DNA from: Mimachlamys varia
Taxonomy: Eukaryota; Mollusca; Bivalvia; Pectinida; Pectinidae
Length of the DNA stretch: 64,000 bases
Reading direction: 5' to 3'
Assembly: GCA_947623455.1 (NCBI GenBank)
Contig: OX392541.1
Location: 11,722,719-11,786,718 of the forward strand
The notes beneath the pieces were generated by a model. It had not been told where the DNA came from and did no database searches. It saw nothing but the letters and a program-made list of their open reading frames with translations. Positions 1 to 11,730 of this stretch are shown one piece after another. The translations under genes and the position numbers were made by a program. Each line of letters opens with the position of its first letter. Within the stretch, counting starts at the first letter, position 1.

Positions 1-2258
1 AATACTTCATGTACTTGCTCCGCCCTTGTGTTAAATGTGTCAAATGGAGGTATTTTAAAGATTTCGTTTAATTGTAAAATCTTTTCAAACTGGTTAAATT
101 GAATTTTAATATAATTTCAAATCTTGGTTCTTAGTCATACTGCCATTTGCTTACATAAACCAAATAAATGAAAAGATGCAGGTTTTGATATCTCATCTGT
201 ATTGAATCACTATGCACATTGATAAATGATTTTTTTAGGCAAGAAAAGAACTCATTTAGAGCCTTCAGTTATCAATAAAAATAGCAAGTTCACGCGCGGT
301 AGCAAACTAGATAACGTAACAATCTCGAGTATTTCATAAATTTGTTTTTGGTTTAGGTTTGACATTTTTCCTCAACCACACTTCCACCTTTGTCATGAGG
401 ACGATTTGGTTATTTCCTATATACTCTCCTGCCCTTTTTGTTCTGTTTCGACACCGTTAACGTGAGAGCTAAGTCTACCGGTGTGTTTATAATGTAGATT
501 TGTAGACGGGGGTAAGGGAGATAACTCGGGAGAGGTTCTATAATATGGAGGAGGTAAACACGCGATATTGAGAATAGAATATCATCACCATCAGCAGCAG
601 CAGCAGCAAGATCGTGGTCATGCGTACATAATTCACATGTGTATCTGTGATACGACGAAAATTAGAACCGTTGTTTTATTTACTTCCATAATCACCAGAA
701 TGTGTTTGCATAGCGGCATATGCCGCGATAAGCACGATAATGGTTAAATGCATACTATGCAATATTTGGATATGAATGAAATGTTTTTGACAAAATTTAA
801 TGAAGTTAATTTTGATCTTCAAAGTCAACAGTTGTTATGGAAAGACTACTTATAGGGTTATGACGGCAAACCCGATAGAAAGTCAAACTCGTTATATCGG
901 CAAAATCGCGAAAAACAGAAGGTGGTGATATAACGAGGTTTTACTGAAGTGTTTTTCCCTCTTACAGATTTACATGTATACTCACTCATTCATCTCAATC
1001 CGTGTTGCTGGAAAACTTTGATTTGAACTCTACTAATACATTAACAGAAAGCTGTTAAATCTGCTAATAATTTTGTAATTTAAATAAACTAAATCAAATT
1101 ATCAACTCAAACTTCAGCTTAATTAATGTAATTTTCTTTATCATAGGCACATGTAATACTTATGATGATTCTACATTTTACACGTAAAGGGACATAACTC
1201 TATTATCACTGAAGTTTCCAAATGTGCGGTATCTGCTTTTCAGAGGAAGCGGACTACTGTTTTGAGAGCTAAAGGAACTTCTCTGGATATTTCCAGAAAC
1301 TGGCATTTAATTAACATTTGAAAAGAAGAAAACATAGAATATTGATAAGACTGTCACTAGTTCCGTTTGCACGGAGAAGGAACAAACACATGGTCCGATA
1401 ATTATATATAATGTTTGTTCATTCAATACATTACGAAAGTCTGTTATATTACTATACTTCGGTACGTATTACAGTGCTTTTACTGTTTTATTTCTCTCCG
1501 TTGAATCCCTCTCTTTCCCTTTAGGCCCTCTCTCTCTTTTAAATCTCTCTCTTTTTCTCTCACCCTCCTATCTCTTCCACCCTCCCCTGCCTGCCTGTTA
1601 AAGTCAATGTGCATTTGCTTTACAATGTACATTTGCAGTATATGTTATGCCGTCTTGATAAATCGTATGAATATACTGTAAGGGAAAGGCTTAATATAAA
1701 TTGTTCTTTTGCCCAGCTTCAATTGCAAATGATAAACAATAAAATATGTTTAAGACATGATTGATGTGACATGTATTTAACATTGTAGGTTGTATGTGTA
1801 TATCATTGTAGATAAATTACTACAGAAGTAAGAACCAGCTAAGTGAAAAAACGCGGTTGTTTGCTCAAGTTAAAGTTGTGTACTTTGTGAAATTGAGTAA
1901 ATGAAACTGTCTGCATCTTTCTACCTTGAAAATTCAAACAGAAATAAAAACACTACAGCATCCTGTTTAAAGGACAAACTAAAAAAGGTATACCAAAAAA
2001 CCATCCCATGTCACAGAGGAGATATAAACTTACTGGACACTAAGAAATAAAGGGTTTTTTTATTGTGGATGAGTATAAGCTAGCTTGCTTGACTAAATGA
2101 TCGTGCATATACATATTGTGTTAAATGAACTAAAAGAACTCAAGTATACACATTGTCATCTGTTTTATTCGTTAAGTTTAGCTTAAAACACGTAACTTAG
2201 GCAGACGACATGTTTGAACTGTTGTCTTACTTTACTCATTTTTTATTTGATGATTTTT
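1..2258. other. Gene-free left flank
   Basis: I see no supported exon here. The stretch holds a short CAG run near 593-607, a CT-rich simple stretch at about 1495-1600, and at 870-945 two facing copies of a TCGTTATATC-like motif that resemble MITE ends. It lies downstream of the leftmost TLR gene. Confidence 0.6.
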
Positions 2259-2287
2259 TTATTCGAACAATTCACAGTCTCCTTTGA

Positions 2288-2525
2288 GTGGTCGGGTGGT
2301 GCAGTGGGTAGCGCACTTGCCTTTCACCAATAAGGCGGTCGGTGTTCGATTCCCCGACCGGACGTGAAAAGGTATTGGGTCACCTGCCCGACCACGTGGG
2401 TTTTCTCCGGATACTCCGGTTTCCTCCCACAATAAGACCTCACTCACGCAAACATCCGGGCCAACAACAGTGATTAATATGAGTTGAATAGTTTGTTTCA
2501 AAATTGTTGTAAAATACATAAAATT
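2288..2525 (+). mobile_element. tRNA-derived SINE with conserved central domain
   Basis: The 5' head reads as a tRNA-like promoter, with an A-box-like TGGTGCAGTGGG at about 2296 and a B-box-like GTGTTCGATTCCC at about 2342. It is followed by a block with TTTTCTCCGGATACTCCGG and TTTCCTCCCACAATAAG, then an AT-rich tail. The same order recurs inverted at 33895-34115 and 34780-35020, which shows a dispersed SINE family. The block resembles the conserved central domains of molluscan SINE superfamilies. The 86-codon reverse frame over it is a by-product. Confidence 0.85.
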
Positions 2526-2885
2526 TATATATACTTCATTGTGGATGATTTACGCACGCACAGGAGATCATAATTGTCATACTAAACCTTCTGTTTTCAA
2601 ACACACACCATAGAAATCACTTTGATGATAATGCACTCGCAGCCATTTCAATGACAATTTCAAATGCATGAAGTCGCATTTTTTTCTCTTCGTTTTGTTT
2701 TTTGTTGTTTTTGGGGTTTTTTTTTTCAATTTATACAAATATTAACCTCATCTTTCTCCAAAGTTCTCTACTTTCTAACGTTCTGAAATGTTCTTCAAAC
2801 GATTTTGCCATAAAAATGGTAATATGTGTTTTAGAAGAATCACATTAAACGGCAGTATACAGAAACAGACTTTGAATTGCTAATT

Positions 2886-5800
2886 TCACAAATCTAAAAC
2901 AATGTCATCAGTTTGTTTAACAGTGATATCTTCATCAAGGATGCACAGAGGCGGCCGTAGACAACGTCGAACATTCCGTTCGAACTCCTCTTCATCTACC
3001 CTGAGTGTAACATGGGATTGAAGATAATGTCGGAGCTCCTCGTCCTTTATTATATCGTTTTGTATACCGCCTGTAAGAACAACAATGAGATGGTTGTACT
3101 TGTCTCGCCGTGACCGCCGTAAAGCCTCGCGAAACGTAAAGAGTGCCCACTCGTCATCAAACTCGGTAATTGACAGGACGAAGAGTGTGTGATAAGATGC
3201 GTATAAGTAGTTCATGATGTTGTCATCCTTAGCCACTCCGGGGGTAAAATCTTTATCTGGCAAGGAAATGTTGTATCCTTCCACTTCCAACCATGGATTT
3301 AATTCACGCACAACAAATGATCGACTTTCGTCTGAATATGTTAGAAAAATGTCAAACATATCTTTATGTTCTGTCTGGCATTTCGATATGTTTCTTTCCT
3401 CGATGATACTTCGTAAATCTGGTTGTATACACTTTTTCGTGGAAGATGTGTCAAAGTCCATAATGTAAAGTAACTTATTTTTAATAAATTGCTCCTTGGT
3501 AGTCAGACAGCGAGTTTTCTTCATCACCATTGCCATATCAGAATCAGTTACATCCGAAACAGAGACACCATCTGTTACAAACTGTATAAACCACACACCG
3601 TTATCGGCTATCCTGCTCTTGGTCTCTGCCCAAGCCATTTGTAACGTATCGTTTTCAATAAAATCCTCAGAAAGAATAATTAAGACTTGGCGCGCCTGTT
3701 CTATCAGACAAGTGATGTTCTCTTGAACAGAAAAACCAGCAATTAAGTCTTTACAAATGTCCACGAAATGCAAGTTGCTTCCATTTATATCCTTTAACGG
3801 TAAAACGTTCGTATTCACCCATTCCTGTGTTCTAGAAGAGTGAATGATGACAAGGTCGAACGCTTTCTTTTGTAACCTTTTCTTATTGTCAAATGGACGA
3901 AAACCAAGATAGATATAAAGAAACACTTTCACTTCCAGTCTATAAATGCAGACTAGCGCGATAACGACGATCACGAGGCTTACAGAGAGAGATGATACAG
4001 TGGCTGGAATGATCACGTGTTTCCTGGCGTCGAAATCTTGTTTACACACAAACTCTGAGGTGGGAACCTTAAGTAAGGGTCTCGCTGTACCTATTTGTGT
4101 GTTACAGGTCACTGTTGAGGAGTCCATCACCACATCTTTGTTCCGTTCAATCCACGACCTCATCCACAGGGAGTGGCAATCACACGAGAAAGGATTGTCA
4201 TTGATGGTAAGTTCTGCCAGCTTGAGGTTCTGAATCTGCTCCGGCAGACCGATCAGATTATTGGCGGACAGGTCAAGGTTTTCAATGATATTTAACTGTA
4301 ACACAGCATCTCCGTCAATTTGGCTTATCTGATTTGCGTTCAAATACAATGTACGGACACGGTTGAGGTAGTTTCTGGACTCAATCCGCGTGATGTTGTT
4401 CCTCTGAAACCAGAGATCCAACACGCCTTCCGGTAGACGCAGAGGCAAGGACATCATATTCGTATCTCTACAATCAACAATGATGATTTGGGATATAGCA
4501 CGCCGGTAACAGAGGCAGGTATCCGGACATAACGAAATATTCACCCTACAGTATGTTTCTTCCTCCTTTACCTGGAGTATCCGCCGTCCAGCAAACACTT
4601 GTGGATAGACACACGTCCACTCACGAAAGTAATAGTCACTCCGACTTAGTGTCCCGTTTTGAATGTATTTATGTACAAAGTTAATCAGAGGTATAATACC
4701 ACAGTCGCAACTGAGAGGGTTCTGCTCCAGATTGAAGTGATAGTGGATCAAGAGTGTAAGAAGTTTTTGGGTAGTCTGGTGATCCAGGTTATCGCCAGGA
4801 TTTAACTTTCGGATTTTACTTCCTGTTAAATCGATTTCTTTCATTTCTTTTGGTCGCTTAAGTACATTGAACTGAGAGTCGCTGGTAGATTCAACCACGC
4901 TGGCAGCAAACAGACTTGGATTCAATTTTCGGAGTAGTGCTGGGAAACTGCTTAGCGTAATGCTAGAGTTTCGCAAATCGACGCGCACGATACTTCGCGA
5001 ATAGAACACGTCAATAGGAATTTCACGAAGTGGGTTGTTATTCAGACTAAGGTACTGAAGGTAGATGGACCTGTGTGGCTGGAAACACCCGTCACATGAC
5101 GTCAGTCTGTTGCCGTCCAGTATGAGCTCACGGAGGTTTGTTAGGTTCTCAAAGATGCCAATCTGCAGGCTGTAGATATGGTTTGAAGCCAGATTCAAGT
5201 ATAAAAGGTTCGTCAAATCGCGAAATAGACCCATTTGTAAATCACTTATAGAGCTGTTATGTAAATCTAGATGTCGAAGAGAATACAAACCCTTAAAGAG
5301 AAGTACCGGAAGTGACGTCAATTTGTTATTGGCCAATCCGATATTTTGTAAATCTGCCAAGGACCAAAAGCAGTCCTCATCTATATCACGGAGATCATTG
5401 TTATTTATAGTTATCATATGTAAGCTTCCGTGAAATCTGAAACCGGTTAAATTTGTAATCTTATTGTCATTCAAATTAAACAGTCTTGCATATTTGTTTG
5501 CTGGAATGTTAAGTTGGCGCGATGTTGCATACTGATGTTGCAAATACTGCGATCTGGAGAGATTTAGCGGGAGATCAGATGCATTGTCACTCCACGGGAA
5601 CGCTATTGGCGGATATGTCAGAGAATTGTTTGGCATTTCTAACGATTCCAGATTTGGAAATTTATTTTTCAAATCATATGGATATTCATGTAATTCCAAG
5701 CCAGACAGAGACAACTCTTTCAGATGAGGAAACGATGATTTATGTTTAAATACACCGATTGCCTCCATTCCATTGGATACGTCTATATCGTTGATTCCAA

Positions 5801-6305
5801 GACTTACTGTTTTGTCACTTATGTCGTACTGTGATGAATGAGGACCATCTAAGGCAAATCCAGTTCTCTCACGAAAAATATACACTCTCATGTCGACAAT
5901 GTTTGAGAAAAGATCGATACTGTTGTCAAGACTGCATCCTCTGACTTGGAGATATCCTATCACGTTCGGGAACGCGTTCTGCAATGTTTCCGTGTCTGTA
6001 AACACTATCTTTAAGCTGTTCTTGCATATAAACAAAAAATACCCGACAACTGTTTGGTTTTCAGGGAAATTATACGCCTTGACTATTTCTGTTGAATTCA
6101 TCAGGCATTCGCTATTGTTTGTTTTATTCAGTATAATTACCATAGGAATCACTGGGACGTCACGATAATAGTTCGGGTACTTTCCAGCGGTCTTCTGCTC
6201 AAAACTGCAGTAGGACATGTCAGTTTGGCTGCTGGCATATTCACTAAGCGACAGTTTGACACAAATTAGTAGCAATACCCCACAAATCGTTGACCGTTTG
6301 TTCAT
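2886..6305 (-). CDS. Toll-like receptor with two tandem TIR domains (TLR-A)
   Basis: Single-exon gene for a 1139-aa type I membrane receptor of the Toll family, expected to sense ligands outside the cell and signal through cytoplasmic TIR domains. Residues 1-21 are a signal peptide. Leucine-rich repeats run from about 190 to 500 (for example LQNIGLANNKLTSLP at 319-333). A C-terminal cysteine cap lies at about 530-590 (NPLSCDCG), a cysteine N-cap at 593-613, a second short LRR block follows, and a second C-cap with NPFSCDC lies at 704-754. The transmembrane helix is about 764-790. TIR 1 is about 815-950 and TIR 2 about 983-1120. This multiple-cysteine-cluster ectodomain is the protostome Toll type. 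TIR 2 keeps box 1 (DIFLTYS) and the BB-loop proline P1022 (DFTPG). TIR 1 has Ala at that place (A856). A strong splice acceptor 96 bp upstream (AG at 6402-6403, long pyrimidine tract) suggests a 5'UTR intron. Paralogue of 22938-26423. Confidence 0.96.
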   Translation of the reverse strand: MNKRSTICGVLLLICVKLSLSEYASSQTDMSYCSFEQKTAGKYPNYYRDVPVIPMVIILNKTNNSECLMNSTEIVKAYNFPENQTVVGYFLFICKNSLKIVFTDTETLQNAFPNVIGYLQVRGCSLDNSIDLFSNIVDMRVYIFRERTGFALDGPHSSQYDISDKTVSLGINDIDVSNGMEAIGVFKHKSSFPHLKELSLSGLELHEYPYDLKNKFPNLESLEMPNNSLTYPPIAFPWSDNASDLPLNLSRSQYLQHQYATSRQLNIPANKYARLFNLNDNKITNLTGFRFHGSLHMITINNNDLRDIDEDCFWSLADLQNIGLANNKLTSLPVLLFKGLYSLRHLDLHNSSISDLQMGLFRDLTNLLYLNLASNHIYSLQIGIFENLTNLRELILDGNRLTSCDGCFQPHRSIYLQYLSLNNNPLREIPIDVFYSRSIVRVDLRNSSITLSSFPALLRKLNPSLFAASVVESTSDSQFNVLKRPKEMKEIDLTGSKIRKLNPGDNLDHQTTQKLLTLLIHYHFNLEQNPLSCDCGIIPLINFVHKYIQNGTLSRSDYYFREWTCVYPQVFAGRRILQVKEEETYCRVNISLCPDTCLCYRRAISQIIIVDCRDTNMMSLPLRLPEGVLDLWFQRNNITRIESRNYLNRVRTLYLNANQISQIDGDAVLQLNIIENLDLSANNLIGLPEQIQNLKLAELTINDNPFSCDCHSLWMRSWIERNKDVVMDSSTVTCNTQIGTARPLLKVPTSEFVCKQDFDARKHVIIPATVSSLSVSLVIVVIALVCIYRLEVKVFLYIYLGFRPFDNKKRLQKKAFDLVIIHSSRTQEWVNTNVLPLKDINGSNLHFVDICKDLIAGFSVQENITCLIEQARQVLIILSEDFIENDTLQMAWAETKSRIADNGVWFIQFVTDGVSVSDVTDSDMAMVMKKTRCLTTKEQFIKNKLLYIMDFDTSSTKKCIQPDLRSIIEERNISKCQTEHKDMFDIFLTYSDESRSFVVRELNPWLEVEGYNISLPDKDFTPGVAKDDNIMNYLYASYHTLFVLSITEFDDEWALFTFREALRRSRRDKYNHLIVVLTGGIQNDIIKDEELRHYLQSHVTLRVDEEEFERNVRRCLRPPLCILDEDITVKQTDDIVLDL

Positions 6306-6510
6306 TGCGGTAGTTCTGTAGCTTGAAGTTTATCTAATACAATATCTTCTAATATCTAAGGATTCGTTCTCTTAGTTTAGGTCATACGTTGTCCTGGATA
6401 TCTGAAATTTGATAAAAGAAACAATTATTACTATAAAGCAATAGCAACCAGGGACACAATAGCACAAGTTGTTATTTTCTTCAATGCTGTATATCTGAAA
6501 TTGTTTGCTA

Positions 6511-6705
6511 TATCAAATGTTCCCCCTTAGTCCACGAAATCAATTTTCGCCTTGTCAAATATTCCACTTTCGTGAATGAAATCAATTTTCGCTCAGTCAA
6601 ATCTTTGCCCTTCGTCCTTGAAATCATTTTTCGTCCATCAAATATATGCCCTTTGTCCATTAAATCAAATTTTGCACAGTCGAATTTTCCCCTTTATTTT
6701 GGGCA
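6511..6705. repeat. Degenerate ~48-bp tandem repeat, about 4 copies
   Basis: Units share GAAATCAATTTTCG followed by a GTCAAAT element and a C-rich spacer, with clear drift between copies. It lies 200-400 bp upstream of the TLR-A start codon, so it sits in or near the probable first intron or promoter. Confidence 0.7.
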
Positions 6706-7059
6706 GTGTTCATTTCGCCCTTAACATTTATATACCATGTGAATTATGTTGTTTTTTTAAATTCACTATAATCATAAACTCGTTCTCATGACGCAGGGTG
6801 AAAACTAATCTGCAGCGAACACTTCTCGTATACAGTATCAGGACTCTCTGTATGTGTGTGTATTCGTGATAACCTATATAGGGGGAGAATGTTCGCCCTG
6901 TCAACCTTCGGCCTACGTCAAAATAATCAATTATACTTCGTTGCAGTTTTCACTCTTCACACTCGATCACAATACATAATTTCGCTTCGATTGCAGATAA
7001 AAAACCTGCAGTGAACACTTTGAAGTATGCAATTTTTCTTTATCTTTGTCCTGTACTGT

Positions 7060-7285
7060 AGATCCAAGATAAATTGTATATATATCTTTTTTATGGAATT
7101 GTACTTATGTCTAAATTTATAATAAAAACATAATTAATCCGAAAACTGAAATTAGGATGTATATATTTCTTTTTTTTTATGGAATTGTACTGAAGTGTTT
7201 TAAAAAAAGCAAAGCACTTATGTCTTAATTAATTATCAAAACATAATGAATCCGAAAACTAAAATTAGGAGAAAATAAAACAAAA
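7060..7285. repeat. Direct duplication of ~100 bp
   Basis: Two copies share TTTTATGGAATTGTACT and a following block with AACATAAT(T/G)AATCCGAAAACT, spaced about 125 bp apart. No gene is visible in it. Confidence 0.7.
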
Positions 7286-7670
7286 GATATGTTTTGTACC
7301 TTTAATGATATCTGGCGAAATTATATTGAAGCTCGCGTTTTACAATGTGTATATCTGGTTACTTTTTTATGTAATCAGTTAAGACGAACACTGTCAGGAT
7401 ATAATCTAAGGAATCGTTACTTTTAAATATTGTTATCCATTTTTTAAAACAAAAACTACAAGTATGGATCTGATTTGTCAAATTTAACACATGAACATAA
7501 ACCTGTCAACAAGAGCAAAATGTCCCTTTTCATTACAATACATTTCTAAATGATATTACAAAGATCAGAATCACTTACTATTGTAAACCATAGCAGACAA
7601 ATATTCAGTATTTCCTTTGAACGTAATAATATTTTTTACACAATCGTCGTGAAAAAAATATATTTAACAA

Positions 7671-7827
7671 ATATTGCATGACACTGAGGGCAATATGTGG
7701 GTTTAAAAACTGGTCAGTCACCCCAAAATATGTATATCGACCGAAGGGAAGCTGAGGTCCATATATATATTTTTGGGTGACTGACCAGTCCATTAACTGC
7801 AATATTGCCCGAAATGACATGCAATAT
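7671..7827. mobile_element. Palindromic foldback element, ~157 bp
   Basis: ATATTGCATG and GGGCAATAT on the left are mirrored by complementary sequence on the right. The inner arms ACTGGTCAGTCACC and GGTGACTGACCAGT are perfect, around a loop of roughly 45 bases. This is the form of a short foldback MITE. Confidence 0.75.
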
Positions 7828-8094
7828 TTCTTTTATTATACAGAATCTACTCAACACGACCACATAATATACCATAAAACAGACCATTATAGATATAATG
7901 CCATTTTTCTCATTGTCTGGAATAATGACATCACCACATTTTCTATAACGCCATCCTGTAATTATGACGTCAAAATATTTAGCGTCGGCCCTTAGTCCTT
8001 GACTCCGGGCCAATATACGAAAATAGTGACCGGAGCTACTACTAGAATCGTATAGGCACTTAAATGAATGAGGTATAATATAAGTGTATGTAAA

Positions 8095-8760
8095 ATCTTG
8101 ACTCGGGATCAGCGGATAAATTGTTGATAACAGCCGTTGTGCTGTTGTTCCATTTTAAAAACAATTATCCTCAACATCCCGAATCCTAATGAAATTGTGT
8201 AAATGCACCCATTAAAAGTAACTATAAGCGTGAAGATGAAATATAGATAAAAACAAAAGTTCTACCTGTACTGATTCACCCGTAGATATGCGGAGTTCTT
8301 GGAATAAACACTGCTTGATAGGAAATCCCAGGTAAAACTGACCAGTTAGCATTTGTGTTATTGTTCACCGGTTGACACACAGACGAAGTGACGTAAAAGG
8401 CATGACTGATGTCTCGGTGATCCGGATATGTGTGCATTATCAGAGAGATACCCTGGTCACTCCCTAAAAATATGATTCTCCGTATTTCGTCTACGGTATT
8501 TAGGACGGGCCTGTTTACAAAGTCTTAACTCGCGGTCGACGGGTAAATTATTGATAAGAGCCGATGTGCTGGTGTTACATTTAAAAGGCAATTATTCCCA
8601 ACATCCAGAATGTTGTTGTAATTGAGTAAATGTTCATATTTAACAATTAAACAATCCAAGCACGCATAATGAAGAAGAAATGAAGAATAGATATAGATAA
8701 CAAGCATAGTTACATATATATGTCTAATGATTTGTTTTATCTTGAGCAGCACGACGTATG
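8095..8760. repeat. Diverged direct duplication spaced ~420 bp
   Basis: The block from about 8098 (CTTGACTCGGGATCAGCGG) reappears from about 8522 (CTTAACTCGCGGTCGACGG). Matching order continues for roughly 170 bp, including TAAATT(G/A)TTGATAA and a GAAATATAGATA-like segment. It may be an old local duplication. I find no open frame shared by the two copies. Confidence 0.6.
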
Positions 8761-9318
8761 TGTAAATGCAGTGCCCATGGATGTAGGAGAGTAGACGAAT
8801 GTTGTTATTAAACTTGACATGCGAAGGGAGATAAATCTGAATTAGTCACAGACTACCTAGGGTACCATGTAGAGTCTAGCTCGTCCCGTGTATTCCCTCT
8901 AACAATTGGCCAGCTCTTCTCGCTCACCAACGACATTCGGACTAACCAACGAGATGCGGTCTTTACCGAATAGTCAAACAGATACGGACTTAACCAACGA
9001 GATACGGCCTTATCCAACTAACCATTTTCAACAGTGCATAGAATCATGGGGTGGGGAGATGGAATAACCATTTCCTGTTAACTGTTTCACATTGCCATTA
9101 CAGCAGTGAGCCATCACAATTTTCTAATATAATGTGAAAATGATGCATTACTAGTGTATCCGTAGTAGTTGGGAAAGTGAGGTAAACAACATGATACTAA
9201 CTCCATATATAAAACACAAGAAGAAGAATAGGAAGACAGGGAACATGTTTATGTTAAAAGGAAGAAAAACAACGGTACCTCAATTCTAATTCCATCCCCC
9301 CGTTCATTGCACCAGACA

Positions 9319-9665
9319 ATACAATCCGAACTCAAAATCGTTTAAACTAGAGGCAAAATATGAACAAAGGCAATATTTACATGGAAAACCTCGTAAAAGA
9401 AAAAGAGAATGAAACCAGGTGTTCCGGAAGAGTAAGCGTCTTCTGCTGCATCGACGACATCCGCCGTGTAAATCTTGGTCACATCAAAGTAAGCATCAAT
9501 CCTCAACCGAGGCATCATTGTCAATAACAATAAGCACACTAATAAGCAAACTCAAAAACGTCCATCTTCATATCACACAAAGATACAGAATATTGCTGGA
9601 TGAGATCAAGATGGCGACCAATAAACTTGCCCATAGCCTTCATCAAAGTAGTCTCCATCTCCTAA
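9319..9665 (+). repeat. Dispersed repeat family A, copy 1
   Basis: Near full-length copy of a ~390-bp family with hallmark words CCAGGTGTTCCGGAAGAG, AGCGTCTTCTGCT, ATGTAAATCTTGGTCACATC-like and CATCTTCATATCACAC. It faces copy 2 in inverted orientation, so the pair spans about 9319-10105. Confidence 0.85.
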
Positions 9666-9744
9666 ATAGATGCACAAGCATTTTAACTGAACATGAAGGA
9701 ATTAGCTTTCTTTATGAAAATGGAGTTTAACCTTTGTGCTTGAA

Positions 9745-10105
9745 TTTTATGGTCGACATTTTTTGTCTCATTGAGAAATATTCTGTATCCTTGTATGATG
9801 CATATGATATAAAAGTTGACATCTTTGAATATCCTCATTAGTATACCTACTTCTATTGAACTGATGTATCAGTTCTCGCTTTGAGGACGTGACATTTACT
9901 TGGATGTGACCTAGATTTGTATTGCAGGCTTCGTCGATGAAACAGAAGACGCTTACTCTTCCGGAACAGCTGATCCTATTTTATTGTGCTTTTGCAATGG
10001 TCTTCGTGTACAATGTACCTTTGTTTATATTTTGCCCCTGGTTTAAATTTTGTTTTGTGTTTCAATCATAGCTTTGTTGACGCTCTGATATTCTATGATT
10101 GTTTT
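9745..10105 (-). repeat. Dispersed repeat family A, copy 2
   Basis: Inverted relative to copy 1 and more diverged. It keeps GTCGATGAAACAGAAGAC and GCTTACTCTTCCGGAACA. No terminal inverted repeats or target-site duplication could be fixed by eye. Confidence 0.8.
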
Positions 10106-10659
10106 ATTTTAGCTTGTAGCAAAACAGGATAGACTCGTTATTTATAATCATTTCATTGCTTCAAAATCCCTTAGTCTTGGTATGTTCCTTGTTCACCCCT
10201 CAGATACTTGTCTGGTGAAACGTATGGCGATGTTAACTACATGAATTGCGTCTGATTGGTATGAAAAGTGAACTATGCATATTGTACACCAAAGATGTCT
10301 TTAGTATACGCATACCCGTCAATCTATGACCTCAGGAAAGACTGCAGATGTACCAAGGGTACACAGTGTAATGTATGGACTAAAGAATTTTGCTCTTAAA
10401 GCAGCTCGAGTGACGTTGGTAGAGTTGACAAGTTTGAGGCGAGTTCAGGAGGCAGGCGCCAGTTGCATTTACATCAGCTGGAAAGACTAACGTCTGCTCT
10501 CTGGTTGCCTCTGCTACGCATATATTTAAACTGTATCCCGCTACTCTAATTCTATATTTGTGTCATGGATGCATTTCACATACTAATGAAGCTTTTTACC
10601 TCTTCCAGATAAATGTCACAACATATTGATTTCCAAAAGAAAACAAAGCACTTAGAGGT

Positions 10660-10985
10660 ACTGTGGTCTTGTGGCAGGACGCCGGGCTCGTGATCGAAGG
10701 GTTGCGAGTTCGAGTTCCGGTCACGGCACTTGTGTTGTGTCCTTCAGCATGATACTTTACTCTGCTTGTTCCAGTCTACTCAGCTGTCAATTAGTACGCG
10801 GTTGGGTAGTGCTAGAAATTGTAGAATGTTAGCTGTGAGCGCCGAAAAGGCAGCGCCGGTTGTATGCTCCTCAGTGAGTAGAAAACGATATTGGCTGGTT
10901 GCTAAGGCCCTCTACCCACGGATACTAATTTGTGGACCGCTTTGAGGTCGTGATAAAGCGGTATATAAGAACCTCGAATTATTAT
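10660..10985 (+). mobile_element. tRNA-derived SINE with ATT-type tail
   Basis: The head reads TGTGGTCTTGTGGCAGGACG with a B-box-like GGGTTGCGAGTTCGAGTTCC. A body follows, then a 3' end with GACCGCTTTGAGGTCGTGA, AAGCGGTATATAAGAACCT and a run of ATT triplets, a tail type common in invertebrate SINEs. The 71-codon open frame inside is not taken as a gene. Confidence 0.85.
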
Positions 10986-11362
10986 TATAAAGATTTACTG
11001 AAGTAAACTGTACTACATCAGTGTATCGTCTATATATTGTTTCATATCTTATAGATTTGATAGTAATGTAGTCCTATCTTTAGAATTATTTGAGAGATAT
11101 GCAACTGTTATAACTGGTCTTATTAAAGTTTTGTGTACTACTATGTGTTATTTGACTTCATGCTGCTTCTGTCTTGACTGAATGAAGTCATATCAACACA
11201 ATCGGTATCATAATTTACCGAAACAACAGCCATGAATCGTGGACATGATGAAGGTAGATAATCCACAATCACTTAAAAACCTTTGAAATGATATTTGCTT
11301 TTATTGTGATAGGAATTAGATCTATCGTTATTTGTGATCACTACATTGCATGTTATATATTA

Positions 11363-11730
11363 ATGATGACGTAACACACACATATGCTGCACTTTTAAAT
11401 TTAGTAATAGATACATTATGCCGAAAAATAGATTAAACTGCATCATATAGCTGTTTCGTCCTCATGGGACTCTTCCGTGATGCTAGGGGCCAAAAGGTGG
11501 GAATCTAAAATTTCTAAACTAATGTAGAAGCAGAAGGGTCAGGTGCGTAAAACCCCTTTAATTCATGAATTTAGAAGTAGAATTAAACTAGTTCTGCATA
11601 ATTTCAAATCGTGTACTACGAAAATGTGCATATCATGTACCGTGCCACTACTCAAATGAAATTAACTGTGGCTATGGAGGCTCCAGCAAATCCCGGGGAC
11701 TAAAAAATCCACCAGCAGAGTCTGCCACCA
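11363..11730 (-). mobile_element. Hammerhead-bearing repeat (family B), copy 1
   Basis: Matches family B over its length on the minus strand: a right-hand block with GGAGCCTCCATAGCCACAG, a middle block with TTCCCACCTTTTGGCCCCTA, the ribozyme segment, and a downstream block with GCATATGTGTGTGTTACGTCA. The ribozyme core is damaged in this copy. Confidence 0.8.
11440..11483 (-). ncRNA. Degenerate hammerhead ribozyme
   Basis: The 44-nt segment aligns with the intact motif at 54745-54788. The core CUGA has become CGGA and the palindrome ACAGCUGU has become ACAGCUAU, so a C-G pair of stem III is lost. Stem II (GUCC/GGAC) survives. It is predicted to be inactive. Confidence 0.7.

Noticed and set aside
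2259..2519. 86-codon reverse frame
   Set aside because: It is the antisense of a tRNA-derived SINE; the same peptide pieces appear at the other SINE copies.
9342..9539. Shared open frame in family A copies (words like KIYMAGVVDEAEDAYSSGTPG) as a conserved protein exon
   Set aside because: I compared the codons of this stretch in six copies. Changes fall about equally on first, second and third positions, so there is no sign of protein constraint. Copies are also truncated and in both orientations.
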